Shown: positions 1-7,532 of the stretch, piece after piece
Numbering within the stretch: position 1 is the stretch's first letter
Layout: each line of letters starts with the position of its first letter
NCBI GenBank assembly: GCA_902785855.1
Contig: CADAAJ010000007.1
Location: forward strand, 1-37,623
Direction of reading: 5' to 3'
Source: an uncultured Methanobrevibacter sp.
Lineage (GTDB): Archaea; Methanobacteriota; Methanobacteria; Methanobacteriales; Methanobacteriaceae
DNA: 37,623 bases
Made by a program: the position numbers and the translations under genes
The notes under the pieces: model-generated
Told to the model about the DNA's origin: nothing
The model's input: the letters and a program-made list of their open reading frames with translations, nothing else
Database searches by the model: none

Positions 1-388
1 CATTATTTGGATGTAATTTTTTTAATAATTGAATTTCGATTTCAGTAATAAAACCAGAATAATTTCCTTCCCAGTACTTATTAACAATTAGAAAATTTTT
101 TCCATCAGTATCATTAAGATTAGAAGGTCCAGGAACTACGGGTGAAGGACAACCTCCCAACTTATTTCCAAAATCCTCTTCAGATAATTTATCTTTGTTA
201 AAATCAGATTTTAATAAATCATCATTTGAATTTTCAACAGACTTGTGCGTCTCATCATTTACATTTGATAAATCAATAGACTTATCAATACTACTTTTTA
301 CTATATCATCAGTCCCATTAGCTGCAAAAACAGCACTAAAAGAACTGATTATAAATAAAAATAATATTAAAAATATAATTTTTTTCAT
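1..388 (-). CDS. Secreted or surface protein, N-terminal part (runs off window)
   Basis: The frame is open from an ATG at 388-386 to the window edge, so only the first 129 residues are visible. The N-terminus is MKK followed by a hydrophobic segment rich in I, L and F ending in a VFAA-type signal peptidase site near residue 23. After that comes a hydrophilic Ser/Asp/Asn/Lys-rich stretch typical of mature surface proteins of Methanobrevibacter. A run of five G lies five bases before the ATG (394-398); the large adhesin gene that starts at 27204 has the same arrangement. No catalytic motif is visible in this part. It may be an adhesin-like protein or a secreted enzyme; the visible residues do not decide. 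Confidence 0.7.
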   Translation of the reverse strand, partial: MKKIIFLILFLFIISSFSAVFAANGTDDIVKSSIDKSIDLSNVNDETHKSVENSNDDLLKSDFNKDKLSEEDFGNKLGGCPSPVVPGPSNLNDTDGKNFLIVNKYWEGNYSGFITEIEIQLLKKLHPNN

Positions 389-1030
389 TTTTTCCCCCAT
401 TTATTAATAGAATAATTAAACTGATCATAAAAAATAATTCAAAATTAAACATTATGAATAAAATTTTGAATAAAATTAGTTTAATTAATATGAAAGATAT
501 GTAGTATATCATATATTTTTACATATCTTAATAATAATTAGTATTCATCATATATAAAGATATTGAAAAAAGTATACAGTTTGAGAAAAAAAATAAAATT
601 CAAAACAAACTGTAAAAAAATTTAAAAAAAAATTATTAAACTGTATAATAGAAATGATTCAAATATAACAAAGTTAAGTAGATATCATTCAAAATAACGG
701 GGGTTATAATTAAAAAATTTTAGAAGATATCCAGAAAAAAAGAGAATTAAAAAGAATATATTGTAAAACTAAAATTTAATCTAATAAAATAAAACTTAAT
801 ATAATAAACAAATTAAGGTAAAAATTCATTAAAAGAAAAAAATGTAAATTAAAATTAATATAAACTAGAATTTTTCAGACAAATAAAAAAATAAATTATA
901 AATTTGATCTTTAAATAGATATACAAGAAAATATCTTAAAAAAAAATATTTTTCAATAAAATTTACAATGAAAATTATAAAATATATTCGTTGTTAAAAT
1001 ATAATTAATAGAAAATACATAATACCTCTT
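389..1030. other. Long AT-rich intergenic region between divergent genes
   Basis: About 640 bases with no credible gene on either strand. It holds the promoters of the two flanking divergent genes and three copies of an AAACTGTATA-type motif (574-647, listed separately). At 697-725 GGGGG is followed by a short frame reading I-K-K-F-stop. It resembles the leader and first codons of the adhesin gene at 27204 and may be a decayed gene start. An AAAATATAATTA element about 25-35 bases before the ATG at 1031 is a plausible TATA box for a leaderless transcript. Confidence 0.5.
574..647. repeat. Three copies of an AAACTGTATA-type motif
   Basis: TATACAGTTT at 574-582 is inverted relative to CAAACTGTA at 606-614 and AAACTGTATA at 638-647. 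The inner arms ACAGTTTG (576-583) and CAAACTGT (606-613) are perfect complements. The second and third copies are about 32 bases apart, close to three helical turns. The position, 190-260 bases upstream of the secreted protein gene that starts at 388, would suit an operator. Function is inferred only. Confidence 0.4.
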
Positions 1031-2143
1031 ATGAGTACCTTAGAAAAGATGAAAATTTTAACTGATTCGGCCCAGTACGATTTATGTGACTATGTTAATC
1101 ATAATAAAAGCTCACAAGTTAATTTACCTGGAATTTATGAAGCTATTGGGCATAATGGATGTAAAATTCCTCTTTTCAAAACATTATTAACTAATAAATG
1201 TAAAAATGATTGTAAATACTGTATTAATCAGTCGAAAAGAAACTTTACCAGACTTGAACTGTCACCTGAAGAACTTGCAAGGGCATTTCTTGGATATTAT
1301 AATAGAGGTATGGTAAACGGATTATTTTTAAGTTCAGGAATTTCAGGTGATGTAGATTCTACAATGGAAAAACAAATCGAAACTGTAAATATACTGAGAA
1401 AAAAATATGGTTACGATGATTATATTCATTTAAAAGTAGTACCTGGAGCAAGTAAAGATTCAATAAAAAGAGCAATGGCACTTGCAAATAGAGTTAGTAT
1501 TAATATAGAAGCTGCTACACCTTCAGGTCTTGCAGAATTATCATCTACTAAGGACTATAATAAAGATATTTTAAAAAGATTGTCATGGATTAATAGTCTA
1601 CAGCATAAAAGTACAACATATCCAAATTCTACTCATACCACACAACTAATTATCGGTGCGAATAGTGAAAGTGACAAAGAGATTCTACAGAGAATGGAAA
1701 AAATATACAAAAATTCTGAATTAAAAAGAACATATTTTTCTGCATTTACACCAATTGAGGGAACAGAGTTTAATAACAAAGAATCATGTTCTACAGACAG
1801 AACTGGAAAATTATACAATGCAGATAGTTTATTAAACGATTATCATTATAATGTAAAAGAATTGATATTTGATAATAATGATAACTTGTTACTTACACAA
1901 GATCCGAAGATATTAGCTGCAGAAAATATGGATATTTTTCCTGTAGAAATTAATCATGCACCATTAATTGAACTTATAAGAGTACCAGGTATTGGTATAA
2001 AATCTGGAAAAAAAATAATTTCTATTCGTAAAAAAACACCATTTACAAATAAAGAGCAACTTAAAAAATTAGGTGTTGTAGTTGACAGAGCTGAACCATA
2101 TATTAAAATAAGTGGAGAATTTCAAACTACATTTGATTTTTAG
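1031..2143 (+). CDS. Radical SAM protein of the UDG-linked DNA modification/repair type
   Basis: The protein has 370 residues. A radical SAM cluster motif CxxxCxxC lies at C57, C61 and C64 within the segment NKCKNDCKYCINQ. It is followed by family features LFLSSGI (about 99-105) and HLKVVPGAS (about 136-144). The C-terminal 70 residues hold a helix-hairpin-helix (PGIGIKSGKKII, near 318-329), a non-specific DNA-binding element. This combination matches the family named putative DNA modification/repair radical SAM protein, which in bacteria is usually encoded beside a uracil-DNA-glycosylase-like partner. No such partner is in this window. No Shine-Dalgarno sequence precedes the ATG, so the mRNA may be leaderless. 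The substrate is unknown. Confidence 0.88.
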   Translation: MSTLEKMKILTDSAQYDLCDYVNHNKSSQVNLPGIYEAIGHNGCKIPLFKTLLTNKCKNDCKYCINQSKRNFTRLELSPEELARAFLGYYNRGMVNGLFLSSGISGDVDSTMEKQIETVNILRKKYGYDDYIHLKVVPGASKDSIKRAMALANRVSINIEAATPSGLAELSSTKDYNKDILKRLSWINSLQHKSTTYPNSTHTTQLIIGANSESDKEILQRMEKIYKNSELKRTYFSAFTPIEGTEFNNKESCSTDRTGKLYNADSLLNDYHYNVKELIFDNNDNLLLTQDPKILAAENMDIFPVEINHAPLIELIRVPGIGIKSGKKIISIRKKTPFTNKEQLKKLGVVVDRAEPYIKISGEFQTTFDF

Positions 2144-2237
2144 ACATTAACGCCTAATTTTAATAAAAAGAAAGAATTTTATTTTAAAAAAATTTATGGA
2201 AAATTAAGTAAAATAATAGAATATTTATTATAACAAA

Positions 2238-2256
2238 TAGATTTTTTAAAAATCTA
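2238..2256. terminator. AT-rich palindrome between convergent genes
   Basis: TAGATTTTT and AAAAATCTA flank a single base between the convergent genes that end at 2143 and 2306. The T-rich arm can serve as a U-tract on either strand. Archaeal termination relies mainly on U-tracts, so the stem itself may not matter. Confidence 0.35.
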
Positions 2257-2266
2257 CAGAGTAAAA

Positions 2267-2279
2267 TTTCAAGTGAAAA
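2267..2279. other. Isolated origin-box-like sequence
   Basis: TTTCAAGTGAAAA here matches 12 of 13 bases of the origin-region copy at 34395-34407. It stands alone, about 32 kb from the main cluster, between convergent genes. It could bind Orc1/Cdc6 or be a chance match in AT-rich DNA. Confidence 0.35.
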
Positions 2280-2305
2280 ATAGATTATGAAAAAAATTTA
2301 GATGA

Positions 2306-2845
2306 TTAACAATCATCAAATAATTCCCAAATTTCAGGATATTTTTTAGAAACTGCTTCATCAATTAAAGTTGAAGCTTCTTTAGAAATACTAAATTCCG
2401 GTTCAGTTTTTCTTAAATATCTAAAAACAGCTGAGGATCTTGAAGACCATAATGTGATTCTTGGATTTTTATTGACAATTTCTTTAACTTCATCAATATG
2501 TTTTTGATCTACTTGGATTTCTTGTAATGTCTGTACGCTTTCTTCATCATTGTCATCGCCAGATAAGACTTCGGATGTCTCATCATCATTATCAGTTTCC
2601 TCTTCTTGAATCTCTTCTTTGACTTCTTCTCTGACATTTTCACCATCATCCTCTTCTTGAACAACTTCTTCTTCAACCTCATCAAAAATATTTTTATTTT
2701 CTTGAGAATCATTTTCTTCATTAGAAGGTTCATCATTATCTACTAACATATCTTCAAGGGATTGGGTAGCATTACTATCAAAATCTTCATCATAAAAATT
2801 AGGAATTAAAGAATCTAAACCTTTACCAAGTCCTTTTCTAGCCAT
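2306..2845 (-). CDS. Acidic ParA-partner protein with ParB-like N-terminal motif
   Basis: The protein has 179 residues in three parts. Residues 1-16 read MARKGLGKGLDSLIPN, which closely resembles the N-terminus of bacterial ParB/Spo0J (GLGKGINALF in Bacillus subtilis). In ParB this segment, through a basic residue, stimulates the ParA/Soj ATPase. Residues about 18-115 are an acidic linker dominated by E and D. The last 75 residues look folded and helical (segments around VDQKHIDEVKEIV and SSAVFRYLRKTEPEF). No ParB nuclease-like CTPase fold or recognisable helix-turn-helix is present. It begins three bases after the parA stop, and its ribosome binding site GGGGAGGA overlaps that stop, so the two are translationally coupled. 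I infer a non-canonical ParA activator; the DNA-binding part, if any, is unknown. Confidence 0.8.
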   Translation of the reverse strand: MARKGLGKGLDSLIPNFYDEDFDSNATQSLEDMLVDNDEPSNEENDSQENKNIFDEVEEEVVQEEDDGENVREEVKEEIQEEETDNDDETSEVLSGDDNDEESVQTLQEIQVDQKHIDEVKEIVNKNPRITLWSSRSSAVFRYLRKTEPEFSISKEASTLIDEAVSKKYPEIWELFDDC

Positions 2846-2848
2846 TTA

Positions 2849-3691
2849 TTATTCCTCCCCTGCAGACATATTTCTTTTAGGAACTAATTTAGATAAATTA
2901 ATATCATTACTGGATTCTAAACTAGAATCTCTATCAATAATTTCTTTAGCTAATTTAAGATATGCTTTAGTTCCAGTACTTTCTGGGTCATATATTAAAC
3001 ATGGTTTACCAAAACTTGGTGCTTCAGCTAACCTAATATTTCTAGGAATTACAGTATTGAATAATAAATTAGTGTCACCGAAGTAATTTTTAAGTTCTTT
3101 ATAAACATCTTTACTAAGTCTAGTTCTTTTATCAAATAAAGTTAGGAGAATTCCTTTAATTGGGGTTGGACTTCTTAGTCTATTTTCAACTAATTTAATA
3201 GTATTTATTAAATCAGCAACACCTTCTAAAGCATAATATTCAGCTTGAATAGGAATTAAAACACTATCTGAAGCTACTAATGCATTGACTGTAATTACAC
3301 CTAATGAAGGAGGTAAATCAATGAATATATAGTCAAATAATGGTACAACATCTTTTAGAGTTTCTTTTAAAATTATATGATAATTTTCTCTTTTAGATAA
3401 TTCAACTCCAGCACCACTAAGGGATATATTACTTGGGATAATAAATAAATTTTTAATAAACGTAGGAATTGTTGCTTTTTTAACACTAATATCCCCTATG
3501 ATTGCATCATAAATTGTATTTTCAATTTTAGTTTTATCAATCCCAAAGCTTGTTGTGGCATTAGCCTGAGGATCCATATCAACAACCAAAACTGACTTTC
3601 CCATTACTGCTAAGGATGTTGCAGTATTAATAACTGTAGTAGTTTTACCACAACCTCCTTTTTGATTCATCACCGCAATTACTTCACTCAT
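2849..3691 (-). CDS. parA: ParA/Soj family partition ATPase
   Basis: The protein has 280 residues. It opens with the deviant Walker A motif KGGCGKTT at 11-18, including the signature lysine K11, followed by the DMDPQANAT switch (39-47) and IDLPPSLG (about 124-131), all typical of chromosomal Soj/ParA rather than MinD. There is no N-terminal helix-turn-helix, so this is the short Soj type. The AGGAG ribosome binding site lies 7-8 bases before the ATG. The next gene downstream encodes the protein with a ParB-like N-terminal motif. The 390 bases upstream are packed with AAGTTAT repeats, and the likely TATA box (TTATAAATC, 3731-3739 on the minus strand) is flanked by them, which suggests autoregulation or a partition site. 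Confidence 0.93.
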   Translation of the reverse strand: MSEVIAVMNQKGGCGKTTTVINTATSLAVMGKSVLVVDMDPQANATTSFGIDKTKIENTIYDAIIGDISVKKATIPTFIKNLFIIPSNISLSGAGVELSKRENYHIILKETLKDVVPLFDYIFIDLPPSLGVITVNALVASDSVLIPIQAEYYALEGVADLINTIKLVENRLRSPTPIKGILLTLFDKRTRLSKDVYKELKNYFGDTNLLFNTVIPRNIRLAEAPSFGKPCLIYDPESTGTKAYLKLAKEIIDRDSSLESSNDINLSKLVPKRNMSAGEE

Positions 3692-3708
3692 TAGAATTCT
3701 CCTATATT

Positions 3709-4062
3709 TGATATATAAGTTATAAGTTATGATTTATAACTTAAAATTCAATTTTAAAGAATAACAAAAAAGTTATTCAGTATATGTTAAAAGGATTAAG
3801 TTATTACTTTTAAATTAAAACTTAAAGGAGATAACTTATTAGTTCTAACTTCTAAGGGATAGGAAATAAGTTTTAAGTTAAAACTGCAAAGTTATAAAAA
3901 ATAAGTTTTAAGAAATAACTTATCATAACTAACTTTTAACAAATAAGTTATATTTTATCACTTCTATCTTATAAATTATTCGTTTTAATAAATAAGTTAT
4001 TAGTTATAAGTGATAAGTTATAAGTTATAAAAGTAATAAGTTATAACTTATAACTAATAATA
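3709..4062. repeat. Dense AAGTTAT/ATAACTT repeat array upstream of parA
   Basis: About a dozen copies of the heptamer AAGTTAT, in both orientations, lie in roughly 350 bases. Some are in direct tandem with a 7-base period (3717-3730 and 4015-4030) and some are inverted (3724-3742 and 4016-4055). The array fills the region between the 5' end of parA and the 3' end of trpB2. Similar clusters recur at 13668-13752, around 14570-14605 and at 30828-30880. Possible roles are operator or centromere for the ParA system, or a dispersed chromatin-protein target. Confidence 0.7.
4016..4055. terminator. 15-bp inverted repeat downstream of trpB2
   Basis: AGTTATAAGTTATAA (4016-4030) and TTATAACTTATAACT (4041-4055) are perfect complements with a 10-base loop. 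The element begins 26 bases after the trpB2 stop. It could form an RNA hairpin behind trpB2, but it is also the most ordered part of the AAGTTAT array, so a protein-binding role is equally possible. Confidence 0.45.
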
Positions 4063-4081
4063 TGAAAAAAAAGAAGAAGAT

Positions 4082-5383
4082 TTATTTAGCATTTTGCATT
4101 GTACCTTCAAAATAACTAGCATATCCTTTTAAATCCAACATTCCATGTCCTGAAAAATTCATAACAATAGTTTTTTCTTCACCAGTTTGTTTACACTTTA
4201 AAGCTTCATCTATTGTAGCTTTAATAGCATGAGTAGTTTCAGGAGCTGGTAAAACACCTTCATTTCGAGCAAATAAAATACCTGCTTCAAAGACATCTCT
4301 TTGATGAGCAGAAGTAGGTTCAATGAAACCTTCTTTAGTTAAAAGTGACACTTGCGGAGACATTCCATGATATCTTAAACCACCGGCATGAACAGTTGGT
4401 GCAACAAAATCATGGCCTAATGTAAACATCTTAAGCATAGGAGTAAAACCGTTTACATCACCAAAGTCATATTCATATTTTCCTTCAGTTAAAGTAGGAC
4501 ATGCACTAGGTTCAACAGCAATAAATTTAGTATCACTATTTCCATCAATTTTATCTTTAATAAATGGGAATAATGAACCAGCTAAATTACTTCCTCCACC
4601 TGCACAGGCAATCATAACATCTGGTTCTTCTTCAGCAATTTCCAATTGAGTTTTTAATTCCTGACCTATAACAGTCTGGTGTAACATGACCTGATTTAAT
4701 ACACTACCTAAAGTATATTTAACGTTTTCATTTTCTAAAGCTTCTTCCATTGCTTCTGAAATAGCTACACCTAATGAACCTGGATGATCTGGATCTTTAG
4801 ATAAAATTTCACGACCAATCTTAGTATTTTCACTAGGGGAAGCATAAACGTTACCATTATAAATGTTCATGATATTTTTTCTGTCAGGTTTTTGATTAAA
4901 AGAAACTTTAACCATATAAACAGTACATTCTAAATCCAATAAGTTACATGCAAGAGATAATGCAGTACCCCATTGACCAGCTCCAGTTTCTGTAGTTAAT
5001 CTTTCTACTCCTTCTTTTTTAGCAAAATATGCTTGAGGAATAGCAGAATTTAACTTATGAGAACCTGTAGGAGAGGTATCTTCTCTTTTATAATAAATTT
5101 TAGCAGGAGTATTAAGATATTCTTCCAATTTAGTAGCTCTAAATAAAGGAGAAGGCCTACCCATTTGCATGTAAAGTTCACGAACTTCATTAGGAATTTT
5201 AATGTATCTTTCTTTTGAAAATTCCTGTTCCAAGCCTGCTTTAGTGAAAGCTTTTTGAAGAGAAGAAATCTGATCTTTACCTTCACTGTTTTTAGGCATA
5301 GGAAGTTCTACAGGTAAATCAGCATTAATATTATACCAATTTTTAGGTACATCTTCAGATGATAATGTTATTTTATAATTCAT
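4082..5383 (-). CDS. trpB2: Tryptophan synthase beta chain, TrpB2 type
   Basis: The protein has 433 residues. It is a PLP enzyme that makes tryptophan from indole and serine. The PLP lysine is K110 in GSHKLNSA; this SHKLN form, the N-terminal extension of about 60 residues and the length above 430 mark the TrpB2 subgroup rather than the approximately 400-residue TrpB1 that pairs with TrpA. The phosphate-binding loop CAGGGSNLAGS follows near 260. No trpA or other trp gene is adjacent, as is usual for the stand-alone form. There is no Shine-Dalgarno sequence before the ATG. A TTTTAAATA element (5407-5415, minus strand) 24-32 bases upstream fits a near-leaderless start. The TGTACA boxes just upstream indicate TrpY-type control. 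Confidence 0.93.
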   Translation of the reverse strand: MNYKITLSSEDVPKNWYNINADLPVELPMPKNSEGKDQISSLQKAFTKAGLEQEFSKERYIKIPNEVRELYMQMGRPSPLFRATKLEEYLNTPAKIYYKREDTSPTGSHKLNSAIPQAYFAKKEGVERLTTETGAGQWGTALSLACNLLDLECTVYMVKVSFNQKPDRKNIMNIYNGNVYASPSENTKIGREILSKDPDHPGSLGVAISEAMEEALENENVKYTLGSVLNQVMLHQTVIGQELKTQLEIAEEEPDVMIACAGGGSNLAGSLFPFIKDKIDGNSDTKFIAVEPSACPTLTEGKYEYDFGDVNGFTPMLKMFTLGHDFVAPTVHAGGLRYHGMSPQVSLLTKEGFIEPTSAHQRDVFEAGILFARNEGVLPAPETTHAIKATIDEALKCKQTGEEKTIVMNFSGHGMLDLKGYASYFEGTMQNAK

Positions 5384-5400
5384 AATAATAATTATATAAA

Positions 5401-5436
5401 TGTACTATTTAAAACTTTGTTGTACAAAAATGTACA
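5401..5436 (-). promoter_or_regulatory. Phased TGTACA boxes (TrpY-type TRP boxes) upstream of trpB2
   Basis: TGTACA occurs at 5421-5426 and 5431-5436, with a one-mismatch copy TGTACT at 5401-5406. Start-to-start spacings are 20 and 10 bases, so all three face the same side of the helix. TGTACA is the TRP box bound by TrpY in Methanothermobacter thermautotrophicus, where it controls the trp operon and trpB2. The boxes flank the likely TATA box of trpB2 and sit within the shared intergenic region with the divergent DUF1786 gene. Confidence 0.8.
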
Positions 5437-5473
5437 GTTTAATTATTAATAATATAAAAAACAACTTTAAAAC

Positions 5474-6502
5474 ATGAGAATTTTAGCAATTGATGTTGGA
5501 ACAGGAACACAGGACATAATGATTTATGATAGTGAAAAAGAATTAGAAAATTCCTTAAAACTTGTACTTCCATCTCCACACCTATTTATTTCACAGCAGA
5601 TTAAAGAAACAGAAAATAATATCCATTTTACAGGGGAAATTATGGGTGGAGGAAAAATAAAAAAAAGTATAATTGAACATATGGAAAAAGGTTATGATAT
5701 TGTAATGGATGAAAAATGTGCAAAAACAATCCGAGATGATATAAAACAAGTAGAATCATATGGAATAAAAATTGCTGAAAATAATAAAGAATACAAAGGA
5801 TATAGAAAAATAAAACTTGGAGACGTCGATATAACAAAATTATCTAAATTTTTAATAGAATATGATTTGGAATTTGATTTTGATGAAATAGCTATAGCAG
5901 TTCAGGACCATGGATATAGTGAAAAAATGGGAGACAGAGATTTCAGATTTGAAAAAATAAGAGAAAAAATATCAAAACCAATATCTCCAAAAGAATTTGG
6001 ATTTAAAAATGAAATTCCTGAATATTACACAAGAATGAATGCTGTTAAAAGATTAATAGAAAATGAAGGAATAACACAAAGCCCATTAATAATGGATACT
6101 AAATTTGCATCAATTGCTGGAATGTGTTATGATGAAATAGCTGAGAAATTAAACAGTTATATTGTAATTGATATAGGAAATGGACACACTACAGCGGCAT
6201 CAATAGAAAATAAAAAAATTCAAGGTATTTTTGAACATCACACACGAAATTTAACAGAAGAATCTTTAGAAAGATATATAAAAAGATTAGCAACAGGAGA
6301 AATAACAAATGAAGAGATTTATAATGACCATGGCCATGGAGCACATGTATTAAATCCAATATCAAAAATAGAAAAAGTAATAGTAAGTGGACCAAAAAGA
6401 GAATTGATAGAAAAAACAAACCTTGATTATCATCATGCTTGCCCGGGCGGTGATGTAATGATGACCGGAACTGTAGGATTAATAAAAACAATGTTAGGAT
6501 GA
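5474..6502 (+). CDS. DUF1786 family protein with actin-like ATPase fold
   Basis: The protein has 342 residues. The N-terminal MRILAIDVGTGTQDIM and a second glycine-rich element VIDIGNGHTTAA near 235-246 are the two phosphate-binding loops of the ASKHA (actin/sugar kinase/Hsp70) fold. Between them are histidine-rich conserved stretches such as AVQDHGYS. The C-terminus has HHACPGGDVMMTG. The family is mostly archaeal and is sometimes labelled a putative pyruvate formate-lyase activating enzyme, but no radical SAM cysteines are present here, so that name is not supported. There is no ribosome binding site, and an AATATAAAA element about 20 bases upstream suggests a leaderless transcript. It is followed after 4 bases by a PHP protein. 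Confidence 0.82.
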   Translation: MRILAIDVGTGTQDIMIYDSEKELENSLKLVLPSPHLFISQQIKETENNIHFTGEIMGGGKIKKSIIEHMEKGYDIVMDEKCAKTIRDDIKQVESYGIKIAENNKEYKGYRKIKLGDVDITKLSKFLIEYDLEFDFDEIAIAVQDHGYSEKMGDRDFRFEKIREKISKPISPKEFGFKNEIPEYYTRMNAVKRLIENEGITQSPLIMDTKFASIAGMCYDEIAEKLNSYIVIDIGNGHTTAASIENKKIQGIFEHHTRNLTEESLERYIKRLATGEITNEEIYNDHGHGAHVLNPISKIEKVIVSGPKRELIEKTNLDYHHACPGGDVMMTGTVGLIKTMLG

Positions 6503-6506
6503 TATT

Positions 6507-7166
6507 ATGTTTAAGATGGATTCGCATATTCACAGTGAATATTCACCTGATTCAAATTCAAAAATTGACGATATTTTAAAAACAGCAGAAAAAAGAAATA
6601 TTGATATAATTGCAATTAGTGATCACAACACAGTTGAAGGAACTAAAGAAGTTTTGAAAAAAACAAAAAATACAGATATATTAGCAATACCATCAATAGA
6701 AATATCATCATCACAAGGTCATATTCTTGGTTTTGGGTGTGAGGAAAATATACCTAGAGACTTAAGTCCTCAAGATACAATAGACAGAATTCATGATTTA
6801 GGTGGTCTTGCAATAATACCACACCCATATTGTTTTTATAGACATGGACTTTTACATAAAACAGACTATGAAAAATTAAAAATAGATGCAATAGAAACAA
6901 AAAATGCCCGTTTTGTAGTAGGGTACTGTAATAGAAAAGCAGAAAAATTATCAAAAAAGGAAAATATACCTCCATTAGGCGCAAGTGATGCACACTATTG
7001 GAAATTTGTAGGCGATTGTTACACATCAATAGATTGTGAAAAAGATATTGACAGTGTAATGAAAGCAATAATAAATAATAAAGTAGAGGCTCATGGAAAA
7101 GGAACGTCAAATATATTGCTTTCGAAATACCTTTTTGAAAAAAATGTTTTAAAGAAATTTGATTAA
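6507..7166 (+). CDS. PHP domain metal-dependent phosphoesterase
   Basis: The protein has 219 residues. The PHP metal-binding signature begins with DSHIHSEYSPDS (H7, H9), then ISDHNTVEG (about 37-45), IPHPYCFY (about 99-106) and GASDAHYW (about 158-165). This is the short stand-alone PHP type, related to enzymes that hydrolyse nucleotide or histidinol phosphates; the substrate cannot be told from sequence. The GGATGAT ribosome binding site overlaps the stop of the DUF1786 gene, so the two form an operon. An internal ATG at 6516 is less likely because it is badly placed relative to that site. Confidence 0.88.
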   Translation: MFKMDSHIHSEYSPDSNSKIDDILKTAEKRNIDIIAISDHNTVEGTKEVLKKTKNTDILAIPSIEISSSQGHILGFGCEENIPRDLSPQDTIDRIHDLGGLAIIPHPYCFYRHGLLHKTDYEKLKIDAIETKNARFVVGYCNRKAEKLSKKENIPPLGASDAHYWKFVGDCYTSIDCEKDIDSVMKAIINNKVEAHGKGTSNILLSKYLFEKNVLKKFD

Positions 7167-7187
7167 AAAGAGATTAATCACTCTTTT
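7166..7187. terminator. Hairpin spanning convergent stop codons
   Basis: AAAAGAG (7166-7172) pairs with CTCTTTT (7181-7187) around an 8-base loop. The upstream gene's stop is at 7164-7166 and the Alba stop is at 7174-7176, so both touch the element. T-rich arms give U-tracts in both directions. Confidence 0.5.
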
Positions 7188-7449
7188 CAATTAAAATTTC
7201 AATAATAGAAACATTTGTTTTCTCATTGTTATAGTTTTCAATTTCTTCAGTGGAAATTTTGATATCTGTAACATCTGAGTCAGGTACAAATCTATTACGA
7301 ACAATTTCTGCAGCATCAACAGCTCGACTGATAGCCTTACCCCTAGCACGAAGAACAACACTATTAGATCCTTCATTAAATTGAGTAACGACTGCTAAAA
7401 CATAATTCATAACAGGTTTACTACCTACAAAAATAGTATTATTTTCCAT
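7174..7449 (-). CDS. albA: DNA/RNA-binding protein Alba
   Basis: The protein has 91 residues, the usual Alba length. The N-terminal element [16 protein letters not shown] contains the conserved K and P of the nucleic-acid-binding loop. It is followed by [22 protein letters not shown], the [10 protein letters not shown] helix being diagnostic. Alba coats DNA and also binds RNA in archaea. The GGTGAGA ribosome binding site lies just upstream of the ATG, and a TATA box (TTTTATATA, minus strand) is 34-42 bases before the start, so it has its own promoter. The window also encodes a histone, so this organism has two chromatin protein types. Confidence 0.96.
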   Translation of the reverse strand: MENNTIFVGSKPVMNYVLAVVTQFNEGSNSVVLRARGKAISRAVDAAEIVRNRFVPDSDVTDIKISTEEIENYNNEKTNVSIIEILIEKSD

Positions 7450-7482
7450 ATTTTCTCACCATATTAATTTATGTAATTAATG

Positions 7483-7491
7483 TATATAAAA
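7483..7491 (-). promoter_or_regulatory. TATA box of albA
   Basis: TTTTATATA on the minus strand, about 34 bases before the albA ATG. A start point about 25 bases downstream leaves a short leader that still includes the GGTGAGA ribosome binding site. Confidence 0.5.
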
Positions 7492-7532
7492 TTTTACATT
7501 AAAAAAAGTAAAATATAATTAAAAAAAATAAT

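Noticed and set aside
195-407. Plus-strand open frame of 70 residues
   Set aside because: It is the antisense of the secreted protein gene that starts at 388, whose signal peptide and GGGGG leader are convincing.
2509-2736. Lysine- and methionine-rich minus-strand frame
   Set aside because: It is the shifted frame of the GAA/GAT-rich acidic linker in the ParA-partner gene.
3709-4062. CRISPR array
   Set aside because: The AAGTTAT units are only 7 bases, irregularly spaced and in both orientations, with no unique spacers of uniform length and no cas genes.
5474-6502. Pyruvate formate-lyase activating enzyme
   Set aside because: The label is sometimes given to this family, but there is no CxxxCxxC motif; two ASKHA-type phosphate loops are seen instead.
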